Shown: piece by piece, positions 34,722 to 46,530 of the stretch
Layout: each line of letters starts with the position of its first letter
Numbering within the stretch: the first letter of the stretch is position 1
Assembly (NCBI GenBank): GCA_021399435.1
Contig: JAJTUP010000002.1
Location: forward strand, 3,756,139-3,820,138
DNA from: Diaporthe sp. PMI_573
Lineage: Eukaryota; Ascomycota; Sordariomycetes; Diaporthales; Diaporthaceae
Reading direction: 5' to 3'
Length of the DNA: 64,000 nt
The notes under the pieces: model-generated
Seen by the model: the letters and a program-made list of their open reading frames with translations, nothing else
Databases searched by the model: none
Told to the model about the DNA's origin: nothing
Translations under genes and position numbers: made by a program

Positions 34722-37700
34722 CGGAAGAGTTTGGCTCGGACATCAAAGAGCAAGGAAACATGAATTATTAGTTAGCAACGCTCTCGTGCACAATATAATC
34801 CCCGGAAGGTTGCCCGTGAACGATTTCGAATGTCTACTGCCACTGCTGCAGTGTTGGTGGTCTCCATCGGGACTGGCGGTGGATCTGAAGCTCAGACGTG
34901 CTTCTTTCATGGAATTTTCGCAAGTCCACAATGAAGGAAGCAAATAGCGATATGGCAGCGACTGTGTCGACGCATGTCGACACTTCGTTGCGGGTGCTCA
35001 AGTGCTGGCCTTGCAACCATGTTATCCAAGCGCTTCTCGGTGTACTGTAGTATAAGGCCGTTTTATAACACCCCTGTCATATTCGTTCTTCACCCGGCAA
35101 CGCGCTTCTCTAGGGAAGGTTGTGACATTCTGATTACGTACTCATTACATAATGTATTTTTTTCGTATCTCTTGCTCTATTTTTTAATATAGCTTTTATA
35201 CCTATAGCTATATTAAATTATTAGGGTCTAAAGGACCAGAGTTTAGGAGTAAAATGAGAGGGTGTAGGAGCAGATAGTAACTATTAGTACGGCCCTAATG
35301 CTGTAGGTTAGGGGGTCTTTATACATATAAATAGAGGCAAACAAAAGTTATACTTCTAGGTATAGGTTTGATTCTTACTAATAAGAGACGAAAAGAAGCT
35401 ATTGTTACCATAGGTACTAAAGCACTTAGTATAGTAGCCAGCCCTCTACTAACTAAACTAAATTAACCCTTCTAATTAACTATAGCTAGGCTAGGTATAT
35501 AGCCTATTAAAATAATTCTTAAATCTATACTAGTAGTCTTTTAAATATTTAAAAGAAAAGTATACCTAAAAGAATATTATAATAGCTAAAAAGTATATAA
35601 AGCCCTAAATATCTAAATAAATATTAGGCCCTTTTAAATAACCCCTATAGGTACCCTTCTATTAGTTATTCTAGCTAGCTAAATAAAGATAATCTATAAA
35701 TCTTTTAATATATTGTTACGGGGTGCAGTGTTTTATGTAGCTTAGCGCGATGAATTTTCTTGGCCGTCAGTATTATAAGTACCTGACAAGCTTCCGCCAC
35801 TCTAAAAAGCAGAAGCAATAATTTATTTTATTCTTCTTTTATTATAACTTGAAAAACAGTGCCTGTGTTTAATCAGAACCAAACACTTGCTTTTGTCGTC
35901 TTTATGGCCCTTCCGGCCCTTTTTTATTATCTCTTCTTTCTTCGTATTGGAGCCCTCTCTTAGTTCTCTCTTACTCTAAGGGTCCAGCAAAAAGCGCACC
36001 TATGCACGGCTTGGTGGCCCGTTTTTACTAGTAATCTGGCCCGGGCCTGAGCTGACTGCGTGGCCTTTAAAGAATGAGGAGAGAGCTCAAGACTGACGAC
36101 TTAGTTTAAGCTTTGCCTGTTTTTTATAATTATATATAAGAACGCCTTGCCGACGCCTAATTAGAACTGCTAAGGGAACGCCTTGCCGGCAAGAGAGATA
36201 TATGACTAAGCTAAAGACAAGAAAAAGTATAACTAAGGTATATAGGGAAAACCCTGCCTTTAATCTTACTCTCTTGCCGAGGTTCTAAAGGGTACCCTTT
36301 GGGCTAAGCTTTGCGCCTAAGGCATAATTAGCTATAATATCAGGATTTTCTTTATAGTAACGGCTAGGGCCCTAGCAGATCAATATATTTGCTTATAAAA
36401 CGCCTAGTCAGAAGGAAATTAGACTTTTACGGGATTTAACAAGCTTAGATTAGGGGAAAACGGCCCTTAATTTGATTCTATAGTTGTTTCGGCAACTAAA
36501 GTCTAGTTAGAAAGTGGCGCCATTATGATCATCGCCAATAAAACCGCTACAATAATGTTTACAGTAAAGTGCTTTTGGGCATTAGCGTAGAGCCTAAGGA
36601 GTATAGAGAGAGGTAAGAATAAGATATTACGGCTTTTAATTAAAGCTAATAGGCGACTTTAAGGAAAGACTATATATGTTAAGAAGAGGAAAAGTATCTT
36701 AAAAAGGCATAAGAATTTTAAGTATTATTATTATACTAAATACCAATCTATAAATATATTTGTCGTTCTAAATAATATCTAATTTTTTAATTAATAATAA
36801 ACCTATAGCTTTAATTATTTTATTTTAATAATATCTAGTACTAAAATATCTATAGTAGCTGGCTCTGCTAAAAATGCTGCTTTTACTAAAATATTAAGTT
36901 TCCTAACTATATTATTTAAAGGCTTAAACCTATTATATCTGCTTTTACTTACCCTAAGCTCTGCCTACCAGCCAGTTATTGCTAGTTTTTTAATTTCTCT
37001 TAATTATTGAAGGACTAGATAGAAATATAAAAGAGACTAATTATTAAAAAAACCTAAGCCTAAGGGCAAAATATCTCTTGGCAAAATCTCTTTACTTTTT
37101 GCCTAAAACCTTTCTACTTAGCTATAATAATATCTTTATACTAAGCCTAATATTATAAGCTAATATTTATTTAGTCTACTTCCTTATAGCATTATAATAC
37201 CGTCCTAAATAGTATTATTTATATTATATAATCTTAATATATTAAGGTTTAATAGTATAAATATTATTAAGTTAATATTTGCTTTAAAAGATATGTTTTA
37301 CTAATTTTTTTATCTTATAGACTAGATGTTTTCTTTATTAAAATAGTATTATACTATAATAATTATATTAAACCTTTATAGGGTTTAGTAGGTAACCTGT
37401 AGGGTTTATATTAGTAATATAGCATAGAGGTAATACTTAACTATTTAGTATAAAACATAATAATTTTGTAAGTATAATTACTAGCTATAAGGCTATCCAG
37501 TTGTTAGACTAAATACTTAGATTGACGACTAAAGAGTCTATTCTATAAAAGCTATCTACTGTAGTAATAACTATGTCCTTATATATTCCGACTCTTTATC
37601 TGTCTTTAGTGTTAAACCGCTTAGACTGCTTAACGATAGTTACGGTTTAGCCTAGTATTGTTAAAACCGTTTGTTGGTTTTATTAGTCTACCCTAGTTAT

Positions 37701-38400
37701 TAGGTACCTAACCCTAACCCTAGTCTTGGCATATTCTGTAACTCCGTACCTTAGTGTCAAATAGTCTATATTGTAACATCCTGTCTGAGTTATTTGGGTT
37801 ACCTAAATGGGTCTCCTTACTATTAAACGTATTGGTTTATAATACTATCTCCTTTCTTGTATCCTTTATTTTTAAAGGTATTTCTGTAAGCTTTCTTTAT
37901 ATATTATTTATATATATATTTATGCCTTCCTAATTTATTATATCTAATAGAGTTGAAAATTCTCGGGTTATAAAATTGTTTTATTGTTATAAAAAGACTA
38001 AGTAGAGCTATATTCTCTATACTGCTACCCTAGATTGTTCTTCTACTATACTAACCTACTCGGCCTATTAAGTTAGCAAGTCTTTTTGTTTTACTTTTAA
38101 AAAAGACTCATTATATTATACCAAGTACATTTGCCTTAAGCATAGAAACTATAATATATATAGCCTTACACTAATCTAGATATAAAAGATTATATGGTAG
38201 TATAACTATACTAAGGTAGAGTTAGATACTATAAAGGAGGAGCTAAAAAAGGCTACTACTAGAATCCATTATTTATAGAAGCAGTATTGTTTGTAGGCTA
38301 AGAAAATAGCGCGTGCTATTTAGTAGGGTCTAGATATAATTAATAAATTAGATTGTCTAGAGAGTAAAGAGGCTAAGATAAAATGTAAATATATTGTTAA
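34722..38400. mobile_element. AT-rich retroelement debris, including an LTR-like start
   Basis: From about 35.1 kb the DNA becomes TA-rich and gene-poor. A less mutated stretch begins at 35714 with TGTTACGGGGTGC, an LTR-like terminus, and runs to about 36.7 kb with GC-rich patches; an end partner was not established (GTAACGG at about 36356 is a candidate). Plus-strand scraps at 38.2-38.5 kb (EELKKATTR) resemble a coiled-coil of retroelement-associated proteins. No complete domain can be read. I regard all of it as RIP-mutated transposon remains. Confidence 0.55.
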
Positions 38401-40160
38401 ATAGTTTGCTAAGATTGTTTATAGTGGCTTGCCTAGTTTTAGTAGAATAGAGATTTAGGAATTATAACTTTATACCGGTAGGGATATTGGTGTTTTTAAT
38501 TAGAGGTTTTTAAGGTAATAAAAGTTTATAGTTAGTATCTAAAAGTTTCTTGGAAATTTCAAAGGGTCTGATTTTCTTATAATCAAGTTTATTACTAAGG
38601 CACTTAGCTTTAATATTCTGTCGAAAAAAGTAGACTTTATTTTTCTTTTTAAAAATTAGTCCCTTAATTCTTTTCTAGTTTATATATTTTACCATTCTAT
38701 CCTATATAAAAGAAAGCTTGTCTTAAATATCTTTCTAGATTTATCTAATTCTTATTACTTTCCGTTCTGCTAATTCTGCCACTATATTATCTGGCAGGGC
38801 TTTATAGTAAGCCTAAGGTTTATATCTATAGACTATAAAGAAAGGTAACTATTTAATTATACTAATTGTTACGCTATTATAGGTAAACTATACTAGTAGT
38901 AGCAATTTAACCTGGTTATCCTGCAACTAGTTAATATAATATTAAAGATATTGTTTTATAATCTAGTTAATTTATTTTATCTATCTATCTATTTATAGGT
39001 ATACTATTATTAAGAGCTTATATTTTAATCTAAGTTACTTTATTAGTAACTTTTAGAAGTTTAATGTAAATAGCTTGTCTTTATTTGAAATAATTTTATA
39101 TAATATATTATAGTTACTTACAATAATTTACAAAAATATATATACGAGTTTTTCTGCTATACTGACTTCTTTGTATAGAATAAAGTATGTATACTTACTT
39201 AATCTACAAACTATTATTAAGATATTATTAAAAAGTATCTTAGTTAAGGATTCTTGTAAAAAAGGTAGCTTGACAATAAAGTCTAGACTAATAGATAACT
39301 ATATAGTTATAAGTATTAATAAGGGCTTTAAAAGTCTATATAGTTTATATCTAGCTGTCTTATTCTTATTATATAAATTGCATTTCTTAATAATTTCTTC
39401 CGTTTATCTTCTAAGGTTTGAAATCTAGTAGTAATGCTAGATTCTCTTAACTATTGCCGTAATATCTTAGTATTTATAGGTAGGTGCTTTGTAAATTTCT
39501 TTAATTAAATTGTTTTATTCTTTAAGGTCTATTAGTACTTTTCTCGTTATTTTATTAATTCTAACTAAAACATTAAATTCTCTGTTAAGTATAAGGCTTT
39601 TATTTTTTTAAGTTTTAAATACTGTCTATTCTATAGATATTTCCTTGTTCTAATAATCTAGTTATCTGCTAAGTATGTCTACTCTAGTATTCTTAGTTTT
39701 ATTAATATATATAACCTTAATGTTAAATTATAATAAAAATTCTATATATTAAATTTGTCTTTTATTAAGTTACTTTATTATTTTAAAGATTATAAGGTTC
39801 TTATAATCTATATATAGCTTAATCTGCTTTTTAGCTCCGATAAGGTACTATTGCTATTCTTTAAATATATAGACAATTGTTATAAATTCCTTATTAGGTA
39901 TTATATATTATGTTTCTAGTCTATTAAACTTTCTGCTAAAGTTTGTAATAATATATATTTATTTCTAATTGTCTTTCTGTATAAGTTTACTGCCTACTGT
40001 ATTGTTTAAGGCGTCTATATATATTTTAAATTCCTTGTCTAGATCTACTTCTTTTAGTACTAGATTTATAGTAACTTTGTTTTTAATTGCCTAAAATACC
40101 TATTATTATTCTTCTGTCTATTAAAAAATAACTTTCTTTTTGGTAAGATCTGTAAGTAGT
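38400..40160 (-). mobile_element. Decayed Ty3/gypsy retrotransposon, RNase H to integrase
   Basis: Minus-strand traces run from the right: RNase H (NKEFITIVYIFKE, QYLIGAKKQIKLY, then TRVDILSR; 40.0-39.65 kb), the zinc-binding segment before integrase (CNLYNKNKTARYKLY, about 39.4 kb), integrase core traces (about 39.2-38.85 kb) and a C-terminal segment with KKRIKGLIFKKKNKVYFF (about 38.6 kb). This is gypsy order. Dozens of stops and TA richness indicate RIP. The reverse transcriptase that should lie to the right is absent; the NLR gene's ankyrin tail begins there instead, so the element is truncated or overlaps an old breakpoint near 40.2 kb. Confidence 0.8.
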
Positions 40161-40192
40161 TTTATAATATTACTGTTTGTTATAAATATACT

Positions 40193-43100
40193 TGCTCCAC
40201 TTTTAAAAATTACTTGCACTATATCATTATGTCCTATTAAGGTAGCCATATACAGCATAGTTACTCTAATCACATTTACTATAGAAACATCTACCCTGTT
40301 CTTAAGAAGCTAGTATACTACATCTTTATTCCTATTAATTACAGCTAGGTAAAGCGCTATTACTCCAAACTTAGTTATTACAGAAACATTAGCTCCATTC
40401 TCAAGCAACTCTTGAATCACTTCCTTATACCCCTTCCCTGCGGCTAGATGAAGCGTTGTTAATCCAGTGTTGTTTGTTGCAGAATTGTCTCTACTCAGGA
40501 GCACCTGCAATGCACCATTGGGTGCCATCAAGGCATTAAGCGCCGTCACTCCGATTTTATCTGCTGTCTTGACACCTGCTCCCTTACAAAGCTCTTGCAC
40601 TGCAATATCAGCCCCCTTCATTAAAGCTAGATAAAGCACTATCAACCCAGCCTTATTAGCTACCACAATATTGGCTCTATTCTTAAGAAGCACTTATACC
40701 ACGCTATCACGTCCCATCAATATAGCCACATACAGCGCTGTTACCCCTAATATATCTGCCACCATAACATCTACTCCGTTCTTAAGAAGCTTCTACGCAG
40801 CACCTTTATGCCCCATCAAAGCAACCGTGTGTAGCGCTATCGCCCCAATCTTATCTGTCGCAGCAATATTAGCTCCATTCTCAAGAAGCTTTCGTATTAC
40901 TTCTTCATATCCCTATATTGCAGCTAGGTGCAGCGCTGTCAATCCATCTTCGTTTATAGCCGCAATATCTGCTCCATTCTCAAGAAGCTCTTATACTATA
41001 TGCCGGTCTCCCAAAGCCGCAGCCAGGTGCAGTGCCGTGAATCCCTTGCCGTCTTCCATCAACACATTCGCCCCGTTTTTAAGCAGTTGCCTAACAATTC
41101 CTTTGTATCCGAGCGCTGCTGCTATGTGCAATGCGGTCTCTTCATTCGCGTCGAGAGCTGCTACGTCTGCTCCGCTGTGTATTAGCAGCTGCACCAGTGC
41201 TTCATTTCCGTATCCTGTCGCTAGGTGGAGCGCCGTTGCTCCGGCCCTTGGAACTTCTGTTATATCGAATCCCGTCTTCTCGGCGACTTCCTCGTGTCCG
41301 CATAACAACAAATACTCCGCATCGTCATCGTCGAGATACTCCCCCGGTGCCATTTACGTCCATTCCTAAGTCCAGTAGGATGCTTGCTATTGCCTCATTG
41401 TTTCTAGATACGGCGGCCTGCAAAGCATTGCCGTACAGTCCGCCTCGAGCCTTAACCTCTGCTCCGTTTGCCAAGACCAGTTGCACTATCTCCTCGCACC
41501 CCCCAAAACACGCCGCCTGTAATGGATCGCCAAACTCTCCTGATGCGGTGTTTATGTCGACTCCGTTCGTCAAGAGTAACTCTGTCACAGCCGTATGACC
41601 CCGACATACCGCTGCATGTAGTGCACTGCCGTGTACCCCGCCAAGGAGATGGACGTCAGCTCCGTTCTCAATTAGTAGTTGTACAACTCTGTTGTGGCCT
41701 CCAAATGCCGCCGCCTGTAAGGCAGTGTCGTATTTGCCGTGTTGCGCGTTGACGTTCGCACCAGTCTCTAACAGGAGCCGCACGACTGGCTCGTGCCCCT
41801 TGTATGCCGCTGCGTGAAGCGGGCTGCCAAAATATCCCCCAAAGTCATTGACTTCAGCCCCCTTCTGGATGAGCAGTCGCGCGACTCCTTCATGCCCTTC
41901 ACAGGCGGCCGATTGTAGCGCAGAATAACCATCGGGACGGTGCGCGTTGACATCTGCTCCATTCTCCAACAACAGCAGTACCACAGTCTCTTCCCCCCCC
42001 AGAGCCGCCCATGTTAATGCGTCACCATCACTCCCATCACCGGTTCTAAGTTCAGCTCCGTACTGCAGTAACAGACTAACTGCCCCGGTTTGGCCAGTGA
42101 AAGACGCCGCAGCCATGGCAGAACGACGCCCCTTAACGTCCGGGTCAACGGTGGCCCCATGCTCTATGAGCACTTTTACTATCTCCTCGTAACCCTTCCT
42201 TGCTGCGTTGTCCAGAGCAGTACCAAGCAAGCCCACCATGCTCACGTCCGACCCAGTCTCGAGCAGTCTCTGTACGACGCTCTTTAAGCCGAAGGACGCA
42301 CCAACGATTAGATCGGTTGATAGCTGACGGATAGGAATTACAGACGACACACCGGAAAAAAACGGTTTGCCAAGTAGCATATCGTTCTGAATTCACATAG
42401 CAGAGCGCTAGTGCGGATTCCAAGAGTATCGGGTCTTCATTTCCCGCGCGGAAGTGTTCGGCCCAGTTCTTTGATGCATATTCGAGGAAGACATGTCTGG
42501 TAACAAATGACTCGACGACCGTGGGGAGCTCCCAGTCTATCGGCTTGAGAATGGCGATTTCTGATTCGATGCCGGGAGCTTCACAGTCAACATGCCTCCT
42601 CACCCGGAAAGGACTAGTGTCAAAGTCGTGTAACATCAAGTACCGAATGCAAATGCTCGCTAGGATGGAATGTGAATCGACCATATCAAAAGAGTGTTTC
42701 CAAGTATCCGTCACAGACTCCCTCTCGTGAGCCTGTTTGACGAGGAACTCTTTTGCCGTTTCGTGAACGAGAAATACACGCGAGGAAACTGTTCTGACAA
42801 ACAGTCCACAAATCCCTCTAATAGTGCTATCAATGGCCGGTTCGAGATCCAAGTCATCCTCTGTCCTGTCAGTCTCGCTTATGGAAAATGTCACATTCAT
42901 CTCTTGAAGGGAGAGCGGCCTCGCAGAAGCAATGACGATATGTAGGACTTTCCTCGCGTGCACACTGCTGGAACAACCGTCAAGAATGCTTTCATAAAGT
43001 GTATCTAGCCTCGGAGGTATGCTGCCGATCAAGTCTTCCATTGCGGCTCGAGAGCTTCTGTCACTTCTCTCAATGAGGTCGAGGACGAGAGCGACCCATA

Positions 43101-44861
43101 TAAAGGTCCGATCCGCAGAGTCAATCAATCTCCTCTCAATGCTCGCTCGAACCGTTTCGGAAAGATTTTTCATCCGTCCGATATTCTCGAGTCGATATTG
43201 GATGAGACGAGGGATATCGAGTTCAACGGCCGGCGTTTCCTCTTCGACCTGTATTCTCATTGAAGGGAGCGCTTCGAGCTGCCGCTCAACAAACGTATAA
43301 GGGCGACTTGTGAGGAGAAAATTTTAAGGTGATTTCCTCCGGCAAACAACGCTGACTCGAGAAAAAGTGGCCAGCGATCTCGTCAGCTGATCGCGAGTCT
43401 TCTCCTCGCACTGATCAAGACCATCAAGAATGCACCAAAGATTTCCATATCTCTTATCCATGCACGCAGCGGTGAATATCTTCCAGAGAGTGCTGCATTC
43501 CATTGTGAACTTGTCCGGCTTATTCTGGTAATCAGCCATAGCGTGTTTCACAAGAAGAAGGTTGGCGGTGAAGAGTTGATATAATAAAGTGCAAATTGCA
43601 ATGTCGGCAGACCTCTGGTCTTCGTTATCATCTTTGAAGAAGAAATAACAGACAGTTCCGACGTCTTGTTGACATTCCGACCTGCCAAGCTCATCCACCA
43701 CAAACGAGGCGAGGGTAGATTTACCACACCCAGGAGGCCCTGAAATCCAGAGGATCCTCGGCTCCCGCTCTTGCCGCCAATTTCGGTACTTCTCGTGCTT
43801 CGTAACCCATTCGCAAGTACCCGGGGCTCGAAGAGGGATTCTCTCTCGTTGAAAGTTGTAGTCAGATTTGTAGAGGAGTTGAACGCATTTGGACTCTTGT
43901 TCAGAAAACGGTGATCGAGCTTCAAGATAGAGTTGGTAACAGGTTCATTGCGCAATGACTCGGGTTCTACGTACAAGGAGTCGTCCCATCAAGAACAGAT
44001 TCGGCCATAGTCTGTATGGCTACCCACACTGGTTTGTACTTCTGACTTTTAGCGTTGCTGAACTTACACATCGTCCTGTGAGTGGCACTAGCGATTCCGA
44101 TCGCTATTTCGTTTGGAAGCCCAAGAGTTGCAGAGTCCTTGTCGACAATCTGCATGCGCGTTAGTATATCAATTGTAACGTAAACCCACGGCGTCAGATT
44201 TCCAGTTGACCGCTCATTTTCTCGGTTTCGAAGAAGGTTCTGATTTTCAATTGAACCGCTCGTTCAGCGAATTGGCGGGATATGTCGGCGAACGTCTTGG
44301 AATTCCTCTGAAGCGCCGAAACGTAAGCGGTGTTAGTACCAAAGCCAAGTTGCCCGAATCTGAGGAGTGTCGCCCCAAAGGTAGCCCAGTATGCAGCGTC
44401 GGCTCCCCGATGTGGGACTCCAAAAAACACCGATCCTCGGATGCAGCTCAGCAGCTGTCCATATTGTGTCGACCGTTCATGGGCTAATATCGTAGCCTGT
44501 TTCATGCTAGTGAGTATCAGCCATACGATGACGAAAGTATGAGATTCACCTTTTTTACGATAATACCACCAAGGCTATGGGCTATGAATAGGATTGGCCT
44601 CTGCTTTTCGATATGTGACTGCCGCTCTCCGTCAATTCTGTCCAGGAGCATTCCTGCTTCGTCATCGATATCTGTGACAGCCTTACTGAAGGCTGTGTCC
44701 GAGTTATATCCATATGTCATAACTCTGACATAGACTTCCGATTCTTTTAGTTGGCGCGGAAGAAAGTCACGTAGCCAGAGTTCTCCAGACTCAGCCATCC
44801 ACGTCGTCTGCCAGTGTCCTCCAAGGCCATGGACCGCGATAATGCTTGTAGTGTGAGATAT
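40193..44861 (-). pseudogene. NLR-like gene: alpha/beta hydrolase, NACHT, ankyrin repeats
   Basis: The N-terminal domain shows IIAVHGLGGHW (about 44840), the nucleophile-elbow pattern AHSLGGII (about 44575) and FFGVPHRGAD (about 44430), a serine-hydrolase fold used as effector in fungal NLRs. A 53-bp intron (44549-44497) joins the first two exons cleanly; a second ends ATACTAACGCGCATGCAG at 44150. The NACHT domain has Walker A WISGPPGCGKST (about 43735) and Walker B WCILDGLDQCEE (about 43425). A winged-helix-like linker follows, then about 17 ankyrin repeats from 42.3 kb down. Lesions: TAA at 43324, a frameshift in an A7 run (42356-42362), another near 41340, and TAA/TAG codons at expected Gln in the last repeats. 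Intact relatives are cytosolic receptors for non-self recognition and cell death. The 5' end above 44861 is unresolved. Confidence 0.88.
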
Positions 44862-46530
44862 AAGTGACGGCTCGACTCAACCATGAACACTCACTCAATC
44901 GTATTTGCCTGTCCGGATGTCTCATCCGCAAGGATGAACAGGCCACATCTTTCTTCACTCCGGTCGGTACATACCTGGACTCTCTAAGTCACAAGACACG
45001 AGAACAGGATGGTCAGATACTGCATACTTCCAAACTTGATTCCGACGCGATCTGTTGATTTCTATGGCGATGGGCAAGTTTTACCCTTTTCTTGATGTCG
45101 GCAAGCAAATCCATTTGGAAGGTAGTCGAGAGTATCAAGTGATGGCATTGAAGCCCGTTTTCGCATTCCAACGCAGGAAACCTGCCAGGTAGTATGACAA
45201 GGGGGGCAGGAGGCTGTATTATACCAGAGACACTTAGTTTCTCGAACGTCCACTGTTTCAGCCGGTGCAACGACCTTTCAAGACGTTTTAACTAGGACTT
45301 TAGATGCACATAGAAGACGCCGAAGATTTCCAGTCAGGATACGCACTGTTCTTTAGTTTCCCGGGCTTGCTCGTGACGTAAGACTGGGGGACGCCGAGTG
45401 GCCAGAAACTAAAAACCTGGCTTAGCCCGAAGGGCCACATAATTGAGGCGTTGCCAAAGCATCTTTAGCACCCAACTAAGTCCTAGACTAAGGCTACCCA
45501 CCCGGAGTTTTCCGTGATGATCGTATAACTGCTAAAGTAAGCCGCGAGATTGCTCTCAAGAGACGTAGTTGCAATACCTAGAATGCTCCAATTTCGAGGA
45601 TAGGGATAACCGCTTTTCCGTTCACCTCGTGAGTGGCTAATACTAATTTTGTAAGAGCTCTGGCGAGATCGCCTGCAACACGTGATGTCTCTGCGATGCG
45701 GTCTTTTGGCATGGAGCGCCATGAATTTGGTCTGTCAATCCTGCTTATCAATCGATGTGCGATGGTGTTAGTGGTCTTGGCCGGAATTCCTTGGCCAAGG
45801 CTGGTATTGACGATGCCATGCGCCGCTCCATGCGCGTGCCTTACAACCCGAGTAGGTTGTCGCCGAGACCGGCCGCTTTGACTATGTGACAGCTGCTTCT
45901 GATATATTAAGCTCTAGCCAAGCATGCCTCAACCGGATTGAAAGGGAAGCCGGGATGGGGGTAGCCAATCGGATGTCGGCCGTTGTCAAATTGTCCCAAT
46001 CTGAGATCGCCAGACTTCGATCAAGCGAGTACCGCGTCAAATGTTTTCATGAGAAAGTTGGGGGACGGAAGGGATTGTCCAGATCGAATGCTGTTCGGGC
46101 TGCACACAGCCTCGCGAGCTAAATCGCATGGCAGACTTGGCGGCAGATTGGGCAGCAGGTCAAAGCTCAGCTGCAGCCACATGTCCACGTCAACTTACAT
46201 TAGGCAGACTGCTAAGCCAATGATTCAGATGTCTGCTGAACACTGCCAAGGGCACCGACCAGTCGGCGACGATTTAAAGTTCTCCCGCAAGAAATGGCAG
46301 TCCAACGGTGCGAACTAGAAGGTATGAAATAGTCGACAAGAGCCATGGACAATAACCATGGACAAGAGCCATCCGTCAAGTATCATCTATATCGCTATCG
46401 CCTCCTCATACGGTCTCCCAAAATGCGGAAGACTATTCGCAACCAAGTCGAGCATATCCGCAACAGATTCAGCGTGATAGTAGAACGAAGCCGCCGAGGG
46501 GTCACGCGCCATGTACCTTCTCCGCCAGCC
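44862..46530. other. Intergenic between NLR and ankyrin-HET genes
   Basis: Short ORFs occur on both strands. A minus-strand frame around 45880-45600 looks partly protein-like (GDLARALTKLVLATHEVNGK) but is broken and has no recognised domain; it may be an eroded gene. The stretch should also hold the promoters of two divergent genes, but no specific site was recognised. Confidence 0.4.

Noticed and set aside
40671..41369. Plus-strand Ser/Ala/Pro-rich ORF of 232 codons
   Set aside because: It is the antisense of the ankyrin repeats, whose periodicity keeps it open.
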